Assembly (NCBI GenBank): GCA_937127195.1
Contig: CAKZLT010000427.1
Coordinates: 1-10,877, forward strand
Origin: an uncultured Saprospiraceae bacterium
Lineage (GTDB): Bacteria; Bacteroidota; Bacteroidia; Chitinophagales; Saprospiraceae
DNA length: 10,877 nt
Reading direction: 5' to 3'
A model generated the notes under the pieces. That model worked only from the letters and a program-made list of their open reading frames with translations, was not told the DNA's origin and did not search any database. Position 1 is the first letter of the stretch. Each line of letters opens with the position of its first letter. Positions 1 to 5,445 of this stretch are shown here, one piece after another. A program made the position numbers and the translations under genes.

Positions 1-1341
1 TATGATTTTGAGTGTATCTTGCATAGATTGTGGTACTCGATTGCGATAATGCGAAGAAAAAGTACCTTCTAATAGAACACCCAAGTTGAATTGTTTGTTG
101 AACTTAGAGCGGTCTGGCTCATATCTTAATATCTCAAAGTTGACTCGTGTCGGAGCAAATTGAGAACGTGATTGAGTTGATGATTTTAGAATAACACTCT
201 TTTTAATGTTTCCTAATGTCGTTTTGATGGTGTCAATAGAACCCGCAAATTTTAGGTCTATTTTATCCAAACCTTTCACAATCGGGTGATTGACGTTCGT
301 TGGAGCAACGGCAGGATGATACCACCAATCAAAAAAATCATATTGAGGATCTTGTGGTGTTCCTCCTATTTGAAGCGGAATCGGCGTTGCTTCCAAATCC
401 AAAACCATATTGGTATTCAATCGAGCACCGTATTTGAAAAACATATCGTCCAACTCCAACGGATAATCTATCGGAACGTGCCCTGAACCACCACGCAAAC
501 TATCTAAACCTGCGCCTAAGCGGTCAACTGCCCATATTACTTTTCCGCCATTCATAAGATATTGGTCAATCTTAAATTTATCTCTTTCAGAAAACGGGCG
601 AGTCGGTTTTGCTACTATTAATATATCAATTATCGGATTTATTTGAACGATACTATCTAAGTTAATTCGTCCTGTATAATGATATTGACTGAGCGTCTTT
701 TGTAAATCTGCCGTTTCGATAGGCATCAATTCTCCATGCCCTGATGTAAAAAAGATTCGTTTTCTATCAGCATCTTTCACAATACTCAACGCATTTGCAA
801 ACTTGAATTCTAACTGCTGAATCGAGTTATTCAAAACGACTTCTTGGTCAACTCCAACTCTGTTTTCTTCCAATAGATTGATTGGTGCAGAACGCCCTTT
901 GTAAGTCAAAACGGCTGCTGGAAAGATGCGAATTTCTTTACGTTCTGTTCCGCCTTTGACCACCAAATTAGTCGCTCCGATGCCCATTTTTTGGAGTTGC
1001 TCGTGGAGTGCATTCACCTCTTTGACTTCGCCAGCATTCGGGTCAATGAATTGATAGTTGACCTTGGGCGAAAGCGAACGGAATTTTTTCAAAACGTCCT
1101 TAACACCTCCTTGTAATCGACGGAATCCTGCTGGAAATTCACCTTCTAAGTAAACGGTGATAAATACTCGTTCATCTAGATTTTTGATTAATTCTTGCGT
1201 TGGTTTAGTTACAGAATATCTTTTATCTTCTGTCAAATCATAAAAACCATAAAAGAAATAAGCTACAACATTGAGCAAAATCAAAATGCTGACAATCAAG
1301 CCTAATCTAATTAGCGATTTCTTTTTATTATTCATATTCAT
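1..1341 (-). CDS. gldG: GldG, gliding-associated ABC transporter auxiliary component (partial, 3' end outside window)
   Basis: The minus-strand frame is open from an ATG at 1341 to the window edge, giving 447 codons of a protein that is usually about 560 residues. It begins with a short basic stretch (NKKKS), then one hydrophobic membrane segment at about residues 9-31, then the GldG-like region with DLTEDKRYSVT at about 35-45 and VYLEGEFPAGFRRLQGG further on. The rest is a large extracytoplasmic domain containing FFTSGHGE and the motif IWAVDRLGAG. GldG is an ABC-2-type auxiliary subunit that acts with GldF and the ATPase GldA in Bacteroidota gliding; the transported substrate is not known. 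A second ATG two codons downstream (1335) is an equally possible start. It lies 148 bp after gldF on the same strand, so co-transcription is likely. The partial state is due only to the window boundary; no frameshift is seen. Confidence 0.92.
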   Translation of the reverse strand, partial: MNMNNKKKSLIRLGLIVSILILLNVVAYFFYGFYDLTEDKRYSVTKPTQELIKNLDERVFITVYLEGEFPAGFRRLQGGVKDVLKKFRSLSPKVNYQFIDPNAGEVKEVNALHEQLQKMGIGATNLVVKGGTERKEIRIFPAAVLTYKGRSAPINLLEENRVGVDQEVVLNNSIQQLEFKFANALSIVKDADRKRIFFTSGHGELMPIETADLQKTLSQYHYTGRINLDSIVQINPIIDILIVAKPTRPFSERDKFKIDQYLMNGGKVIWAVDRLGAGLDSLRGGSGHVPIDYPLELDDMFFKYGARLNTNMVLDLEATPIPLQIGGTPQDPQYDFFDWWYHPAVAPTNVNHPIVKGLDKIDLKFAGSIDTIKTTLGNIKKSVILKSSTQSRSQFAPTRVNFEILRYEPDRSKFNKQFNLGVLLEGTFSSHYRNRVPQSMQDTLKII

Positions 1342-1489
1342 TAATATATCTTCTATTTTTTTTAGAAAAGAGACCACTCGTTGGTCGCCGAGTGCAACAA
1401 ATCAGAAGTTCTTGACAATTAAATCGTGTCGATTTCTGATAAAAAAAAGCACTTTCAACTTTCTATCTTTAACTTTCAACTAACAAAAA
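1342..1489. other. gldF-gldG spacer with small hairpins
   Basis: This 148-bp spacer is long for a gldFG pair. It holds overlapping inverted repeats: CACTCG (1375-1380) with CGAGTG (1389-1394), the alternative GACCA/TGGTC (1372-1376 with 1382-1386), and ATCAGAA near 1402 with TTCTGAT near 1435. Near 1450-1480 the words ACTTTCAACT and AACTTTCAAC repeat. No coding frame looks real. The hairpins could act on the gldF-gldG transcript or be remnants of an intergenic repeat; the sequence does not decide between these. Confidence 0.5.
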
Positions 1490-2221
1490 CTACCATTTTC
1501 TTCGTTCCAAAGAGGTCGTCGTTAACATCACAAAAATACCAATCAACGATAAAAAGTAAATAATATCACGCGTATCCAACACGCCTCGACTAATAGAACT
1601 GTAATGGTGATTGATACCAATCATTTCAATTACATAATCGAAAGAACCGATAAAAAATGGAAAATTACTCATCAACTCGAAGCCTTTGAAGAAGAAGAAA
1701 CACAGAAAAACGGCAACTATAAAAGAGACAATTTGATTATTGGTCAATGAAGATGCAAAGATGCCAATAGCCGCAAAACAAGCACCCAAAAGGACTAAAC
1801 CAATGAATGAACCCCAAAATGCACCGCCATCAATATTTCCAACAGGCGAACCCAATTGATACATGGTATAATAATAAATCAAGGTCGGAAGAAGTGCAAA
1901 AATAACCAAAAATACTGCTGCGAAATACTTCGCCAAAATGATTTCTAAATCGGTTAATGGTCGTGTAGCTAATAATTCGATTGTTCCTGTTTGCGTTTCT
2001 TCGGCGAGCAATCGCATAGTAATTGCAGGAATCAAAAACATGAAAATATTCGGCGTAGTTATAAATAATTCATCCAAACCAGCGTAACCATAATCTAATA
2101 GATTGGTATCTGGAAAAATCCATAAGAATAATCCCATAACAATCAAAAAGACACCAATTACAATGTAACCGATGAGCGAACTAAAAAAGCTATTAATTTC
2201 TTTAAAAAATATACTTGCCAT
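1490..2221 (-). CDS. gldF: GldF, gliding-associated ABC transporter permease
   Basis: This 243-residue protein has about six hydrophobic segments (roughly residues 15-35, 57-73, 97-118, 133-156, 164-180 and 222-236), as in ABC-2-type permeases. The first loop region is typical of the family, and the cytoplasmic stretch AEETQTGTIELLATRPLTD (about 73-91) is the characteristic ABC-2 coupling segment. The length matches GldF. It lies between a small secreted protein upstream and gldG downstream, all on the minus strand, with gldA two genes upstream, so the whole complex is encoded here. In the established model GldF is the membrane channel, GldA supplies ATP hydrolysis, and GldG is the large partner. 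The start MASIFFKEINSFF is the natural one, since it places a short amphipathic segment before the first membrane helix. Confidence 0.93.
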   Translation of the reverse strand: MASIFFKEINSFFSSLIGYIVIGVFLIVMGLFLWIFPDTNLLDYGYAGLDELFITTPNIFMFLIPAITMRLLAEETQTGTIELLATRPLTDLEIILAKYFAAVFLVIFALLPTLIYYYTMYQLGSPVGNIDGGAFWGSFIGLVLLGACFAAIGIFASSLTNNQIVSFIVAVFLCFFFFKGFELMSNFPFFIGSFDYVIEMIGINHHYSSISRGVLDTRDIIYFLSLIGIFVMLTTTSLERRKW

Positions 2222-2238
2222 TCTTTTATTTATTTTTT

Positions 2239-2370
2239 AGAACAGAGATTCTTAGACCGTCTTTCTGAGGAAAGACTTAGAGAACAGAGATTTGCTTCTG
2301 CCATCAGGCAGGTATTATAGCGACTGTCAAAGGTTTCACGCCTAGTCTCGCCTCTCGCAGCCCATAGGGC
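2239..2370. repeat. Palindrome-rich spacer between gldF and the secreted protein
   Basis: Within the 177-bp non-coding stretch 2222-2398 a 12-bp direct repeat AGAACAGAGATT occurs at 2239-2250 and 2281-2292. Three short hairpins follow: GTCTTTC-TGAG-GAAAGAC (about 2259-2276), CTGCC-ATCA-GGCAG (2298-2311) and GCCC-ATA-GGGC (2360-2370). The stretch around 2330-2390 is visibly richer in G+C than its surroundings. No reading frame is convincing. It looks like one or more short intergenic repeats; transposon ends are not evident. Confidence 0.55.
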
Positions 2371-2398
2371 GGTCTCATGTTCCGCTTCTGAATCGTAA

Positions 2399-3076
2399 TT
2401 ATTTTTTTATAAATACAGGATTTCTATCGTTGAAGATTTTCATTGATTTATACAATCGCTCTTCTGCCAATCCTTTATTCATTTCTTTTAATGTATCACC
2501 TAATCGTTTATCGGTTTCCGCAATCCACTCTGTAAAATTTTGCAAATTGAAATCCACGATTGCGCCATCTTCAAAGCGAAGCAACTTCTCAAAAGATGTT
2601 AAAACCTTATTTTCAACATCTTGCTTGAAGACAGGTTCACCCGTTTGTCGGTCGTAGATGGTCATCGGAACTAATTTTTTTATGTAACCTTCATAGTTAA
2701 AATAACAAATTCGACCGCGCGTTCTCAATGCCACAAACTCGGAAATTCCACGAGACTCAATAAAAACGCGAATATAAGGAATTCCATTTACTGATATTCC
2801 CCAAAGCTTAGTTATATCTAATTTTGTTCGTTCATTATTTGCATCAACTAAGTTGATATTTTTGAACTGTATAGAACGTTTTTCTTTATTTGGATGTGCT
2901 TCATATTGCACGGCCTTCCATTTTAAGTCAGGTGTGTTTTTTTGAAAAGACTCATAACTATAATACAAACCATTTTCAAATAGAAACTCATTCGTTACCT
3001 TAATCGTGTCTTGCGCTGATACGGCTACTGAAGATAGTAACCCAACCACCATCAAATAAATACTTGCTTTTTTCAT
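2399..3076 (-). CDS. Secreted/periplasmic protein of unknown function in the gld cluster
   Basis: I chose the ATG at 3076 (225 aa) over the one at 3124 because it begins a standard signal peptide: basic MKK, a hydrophobic core, then a VSAQ cleavage region at about residues 19-22. The 16 extra N-terminal residues of the longer version overlap an inverted repeat and are hydrophilic. The mature part begins DTIKVTNEFLFENGLYYSYESFQ. I do not recognise the family. There are no cysteines at the cleavage site, so it is not a lipoprotein, and there is no T9SS sorting domain. The C-terminal third (about residues 170-215) is rich in charged residues and probably helical. Secreted proteins opening with an 'ENG-Y-SYE-F' theme are common in Bacteroidota but uncharacterised. 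Its place between gldA and gldF suggests, but does not show, a role linked to the gliding ABC complex. Confidence 0.75.
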   Translation of the reverse strand: MKKASIYLMVVGLLSSVAVSAQDTIKVTNEFLFENGLYYSYESFQKNTPDLKWKAVQYEAHPNKEKRSIQFKNINLVDANNERTKLDITKLWGISVNGIPYIRVFIESRGISEFVALRTRGRICYFNYEGYIKKLVPMTIYDRQTGEPVFKQDVENKVLTSFEKLLRFEDGAIVDFNLQNFTEWIAETDKRLGDTLKEMNKGLAEERLYKSMKIFNDRNPVFIKK

Positions 3077-3103
3077 ACTTTTTATTTTGAGAAAGAAAGG
3101 GTC

Positions 3104-3236
3104 TATATGATTTGAGTTGGTCATTAGTACTATTTTATCGATTCTCTAAACCTTATAGGTTTTAAAAACCTATGAGGTTTGATTGAAGTTTGATATAACC
3201 TATTTTTTAAAAATATCAACCAACCTAAATCATATA
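3104..3236. repeat. 133-bp element bounded by an imperfect inverted repeat
   Basis: The 18-mers at 3104-3121 (TATATGATTTGAGTTGGT) and 3219-3236 (ACCAACCTAAATCATATA) are reverse complements at 16 of 18 positions; the two differences are an adjacent GA/AG pair. They enclose the strong hairpin at 3148-3180 and a smaller one, TTGATAT ... ATATCAA (about 3190-3217). The whole interval lies immediately upstream of the secreted protein gene, so it would form structure in its 5' leader. It could be a small non-autonomous mobile element. No clear target duplication was found. Confidence 0.5.
3148..3180. repeat. Strong 14-bp-stem hairpin (AAACCTTATAGGTT type)
   Basis: AAACCTTATAGGTT at 3148-3161 pairs with AACCTATGAGGTTT at 3167-3180, with one wobble position and a 5-nt A/T loop. 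The arms are themselves near-palindromic. There is no T-tract beyond the stem in either direction, which argues against a simple terminator. It sits in the leader of the secreted protein gene. It resembles a dispersed intergenic hairpin repeat; copy number elsewhere in the genome cannot be judged here. Confidence 0.65.
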
Positions 3237-3262
3237 AAGCCGAAAGAAACTAGATAATGGAC

Positions 3263-3328
3263 AAAATAATTGACAATTATTTTAATAGCTCACTTTTATA
3301 AAACAAGAAACAAAAGCATTGTCAATTA
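3263..3328. repeat. Inverted repeats flanking the MITE on its left
   Basis: A perfect 10-bp-arm palindrome (AAAATAATTG-A-CAATTATTTT) spans 3263-3283. Overlapping it, TAATTGACAAT at 3267-3277 is an exact inverted copy of ATTGTCAATTA at 3318-3328. In addition GACAAAATAAT (3260-3270) is inverted at 3498-3508, across the MITE and the gldA stop codon. These make the whole 3260-3508 interval foldable. Confidence 0.5.
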
Positions 3329-3333
3329 CTTTA

Positions 3334-3491
3334 GGGATTAGGCAAAAAATAATCTACCAGTCGAACTTATTGTTTTTCATTTATACGGCGTTAAAAATAC
3401 TCGCCTTAGCGATGCTAGGGCTGCGTTTTTTGCCTTGTTTAAATAAAAAACAACGTCGTTCTTTGTGGTAGCTTATTTATTGCCTAATCCC
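3334..3491. mobile_element. MITE-like palindromic element, 158 bp, with TTA target duplication
   Basis: The two ends are long imperfect inverted repeats. GGGATTAGGCAA starts at 3334, and its exact complement, apart from the 12th base region, ends at 3491; over the first 26 bases 24 match. Similarity continues inward for about 55 bp (CTACCA, GAAC, TGTTTTT, ATTTA words on both arms with small gaps). The centre CCTTAGCGATGCTAGGG near 3404-3420 is also self-complementary. TTA is present directly outside both ends (3331-3333 and 3492-3494), consistent with a 3-bp target duplication. There is no coding frame, so movement would need a transposase from elsewhere. It ends 4 bp beyond the gldA stop codon, so it would form a huge hairpin in the gldA transcript. 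Confidence 0.7.
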
Positions 3492-3498
3492 TTATCCA

Positions 3499-4404
3499 TT
3501 ATTTTGTCAATTGCTGGAACGCATTCTCGATACTAAAGACTTCTTTGCTCATTTCAACCATAGTCAATTGATTCTGAACGGCAAAAGTAAACACCTCTGG
3601 TCGAATGTCTTTTGTAATATTTGCGCTCAACTTCCATCGGAAGTCACTTTCTCGAACGATTTTGGTAATGCCTTTGATTCTTGAGAGTTGACTTTTATTC
3701 GTTTTCTCAAGAAACTCTACCGTAATAACGGCTTCTCCAGCTACTCGATTTTTCAATTCATCAATTGTATCATCAGCTACTAGATTACCTTTATTAATAA
3801 TGACAACTCTATCACATAAGGCTTGAACCTCTTGCATAATATGTGTCGAAAAGATAACTGTTTTTTCTTCTCCGATGCGCTTGATTAAGCTACGAATTTC
3901 GACCAATTGATTGGGGTCTAACCCTGAAGTTGGTTCATCCAATATCAATACTTCGGGGTCGTGTAGCATGGCTTGCGCTAACCCAACACGCTGACGATAG
4001 CCCTTTGAAAGCGCACTAATTGGCTTATTTTGTTCGCGCGTCAAACCCGTCATTTCGACCATTTCATCGACTCGATTACGCTTGTTTTTGAGTTTGTGCA
4101 TTCCAGCAATGAAGGTCAGATACTCTTTGACATACATTTCCTTATACAACGGATTATGCTCTGGCAAGTAGCCGATATGACGACGCACCTCAATCGGGTC
4201 GGCTGCTACATCATGCCCACAAACGGTCACTTGCCCCTCAGATTGAGGAATAAAACAAGTGATAATTTTCATAGTAGTTGTTTTTCCAGCACCATTTGGC
4301 CCAAGAAAACCCAATACTTCCCCTTTTTTAGCTTCAAATGAGATGTTATTCACAGCTCGTTGTTCGCCATATATTTTCGTCAAATTATTAACCAGTACAG
4401 ACAT
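3499..4404 (-). CDS. gldA: GldA, gliding motility ABC transporter ATPase
   Basis: This 301-residue ABC ATPase has every core motif: Walker A GPNGAGKTT at 35-43, the Q-loop region GYLPEHNPLY at 78-87 (with E82 where many ABC proteins have Q), signature LSKGYRQRVG at 132-141, Walker B VLILDEP at 152-158, D-loop SGLD at 160-163 and the switch histidine in STH at 188. The C-terminal ~100 residues form the extra domain typical of ABC-2 exporter ATPases, and the length matches GldA. It is assigned as GldA rather than a generic exporter ATPase because gldF and gldG follow on the same strand about 1.3 kb downstream. Only one gene and several repeats intervene, so it may share a transcript with them or have its own promoter. 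The start MSVLVNNLTKIYG gives the usual distance to Walker A. Confidence 0.92.
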   Translation of the reverse strand: MSVLVNNLTKIYGEQRAVNNISFEAKKGEVLGFLGPNGAGKTTTMKIITCFIPQSEGQVTVCGHDVAADPIEVRRHIGYLPEHNPLYKEMYVKEYLTFIAGMHKLKNKRNRVDEMVEMTGLTREQNKPISALSKGYRQRVGLAQAMLHDPEVLILDEPTSGLDPNQLVEIRSLIKRIGEEKTVIFSTHIMQEVQALCDRVVIINKGNLVADDTIDELKNRVAGEAVITVEFLEKTNKSQLSRIKGITKIVRESDFRWKLSANITKDIRPEVFTFAVQNQLTMVEMSKEVFSIENAFQQLTK

Positions 4405-4411
4405 AGAATAT

Positions 4412-4446
4412 AATGAGTGAATTATATAATGACAGAATGAGTGAAT
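4412..4446. promoter_or_regulatory. Direct repeats upstream of gldA, possible operator
   Basis: The 11-mer AATGAGTGAAT occurs at 4412-4422 and 4436-4446, 24 bp apart, and is followed by TAT or AAT in both copies. The pair begins 8 bp upstream of the gldA start codon. Spacing near two helical turns and closeness to the start would suit a bound dimer or leader element, but no regulator is indicated. A duplication without function is equally possible. Confidence 0.35.
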
Positions 4447-4705
4447 AATATCCCCAAACTATTTCTTTTATTTTTATTATTTGATACCAGAGAATGAACG
4501 CACTTTATAGGCATCCTATTTTTGGATTTGTAAAAATAAGAAAATCTTATCTAGCTAAAGTCTTTATTTTGACTAAGACTTCATTTTGATGATTGCTTTC
4601 TAATTAACAAATTTTATATTAAAAAATATCAATTCCAAGTTTCATTCAGTGAATGGCTATTTTTAATGATTGAATACACTGTAACAAAAGTTTATCTATC
4701 ATTTG

Positions 4706-4752
4706 AAAAGCTAACGTAGCGCGACGAGCCTCGTCGCGCTACGTTAGCTTTT
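4706..4752. repeat. Perfect 47-nt palindrome, 23-bp arms
   Basis: The 23-base arm 4706-4728 (core GCTAACGTAGCGCGACGAG) is followed by a single C and then by its exact reverse complement at 4730-4752. As RNA this is a 22-bp stem with a 3-nt GCC loop. A T-run continues at 4753 on the plus strand and an A-run on the other side, so it has the form of a bidirectional terminator. However it lies between divergent genes, about 90 bp upstream of kptA, where nothing needs terminating. The core is far richer in G+C than its surroundings. The lack of any mismatch suggests recent arrival or strong selection. It may be a dispersed palindromic repeat or an attenuator in the kptA leader. Confidence 0.8.
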
Positions 4753-4842
4753 TATAAAAAAACGAGCTATTTTTTAAAGAAAGGAACTTATTTGGAGTTA
4801 TTTTTTTTATAAAAAACAAAAACTCAAAACAAAAAAACAATT

Positions 4843-5382
4843 ATGGAAGCAAAACAAATAAAACGAATTAGTAAATATCTAAGCCTAATATTAAGGCATC
4901 GACCCGAAAAAATAAATCTTAAACTAGATAAAAATGGCTGGGCAAGCGTTGATAGTTTACTCGAAAAATCGAGTAACTTTGGAATTGATTTTAATAAAGG
5001 AGCACTTGATTTTATAATCGAAAATAACAACAAAAAGCGTTTTTCTTATAATTATAATCAAACGAAAATTCGCGCTAATCAAGGTCATTCTATTGATATA
5101 GAATTGGGATATGCACCAGTTGAACCGCCCGAAACGCTGTTTCATGGTACAGCAAAGCATTTTCTGACGGATATAAAAGCGAAAGGGTTACAAAAAATGA
5201 ATCGACATCACGTTCATCTTTCGGCAGGCAGAGACACCGCTACCAATGTTGGAAGCAGACACGGAAGCGTGACGGTTTTGACAGTTCGGTCAAAGGAAAT
5301 GTACGATGCAGGTTATGAATTTTTCATTTCGCCCAATGGTGTTTGGCTGACGGATAACGTTCCTGTTGAATACTTTGATTAA
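4843..5382 (+). CDS. kptA: RNA 2'-phosphotransferase (Tpt1/KptA family)
   Basis: This 179-residue protein matches the KptA/Tpt1 family along its whole length. These enzymes use NAD+ to remove an internal RNA 2'-phosphate, giving plain RNA and ADP-ribose 1'',2''-cyclic phosphate. Visible hallmarks are SKYLSLILRHRPE at 10-22, KIRANQGHS at 75-83, LFHGTAKHF at 99-107, and HHVHLSAGRDTATNVGSRHG at 122-141. The family's Arg-His-Arg-Arg catalytic tetrad corresponds by position to R18, H19, R77 and R130, so it should be active. In fungi and plants the substrate is made by tRNA ligase; in bacteria the physiological substrate is uncertain. It is followed 63 bp later by a nucleotidyltransferase of a family linked to RNA repair, which supports an RNA-repair role. 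No RNA ligase is present in the window. Confidence 0.95.
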   Translation: MEAKQIKRISKYLSLILRHRPEKINLKLDKNGWASVDSLLEKSSNFGIDFNKGALDFIIENNNKKRFSYNYNQTKIRANQGHSIDIELGYAPVEPPETLFHGTAKHFLTDIKAKGLQKMNRHHVHLSAGRDTATNVGSRHGSVTVLTVRSKEMYDAGYEFFISPNGVWLTDNVPVEYFD

Positions 5383-5406
5383 TAACTTGAGTCGCATTTT
5401 AAAAGG

Positions 5407-5438
5407 AATTATTAATTTTTAATTGATAATTATTAATT
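5407..5438 (+). repeat. 11-bp direct repeat between kptA and the nucleotidyltransferase
   Basis: AATTATTAATT occurs at 5407-5417 and 5428-5438, 21 bp apart, in the 63-bp gap. The second copy ends 7 bp before the start codon of the downstream gene. The units are near-palindromic and extremely AT-rich, so they may simply keep the initiation region unstructured. Confidence 0.4.
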
Positions 5439-5445
5439 ATACAGC

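Larger units (their letters stand above)
4405..4842. other. Divergent gldA/kptA intergenic region
   Basis: These 438 bp separate the divergent gldA and kptA and should hold the promoters for both. Apart from the gldA-proximal direct repeats and the perfect palindrome described separately, it is plain AT-rich sequence. TATTTTTG at 4517-4524 fits the Bacteroidota -7 pattern TAnnTTTG on the plus strand, but it lies over 300 bp from kptA and no TTG box sits at the expected distance. No coding frame is convincing. Confidence 0.5.

Noticed and set aside
286..486. Short plus-strand open frame inside gldG
   Set aside because: It is antisense to a clearly conserved gldG reading frame and has no protein-like features.
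3077..3124. Longer N-terminus of the secreted gld-cluster protein (start at 3124)
   Set aside because: It would put 16 hydrophilic residues before a standard signal peptide and runs into an inverted repeat; the ATG at 3076 is the sensible start.
3148..3180. Rho-independent terminator for gldA or a CRISPR repeat
   Set aside because: No T-tract follows the stem on either strand, and the unit is not repeated with spacers in the window.
4030..4341. 103-residue plus-strand open frame antisense to gldA
   Set aside because: The minus-strand frame carries all ABC ATPase motifs over the same bases, so this is a shadow frame.
4517..4524. TATTTTTG as the kptA promoter -7 box
   Set aside because: It fits TAnnTTTG but lies more than 300 bp upstream, with no TTG box at the right distance; such words are frequent in AT-rich sequence.
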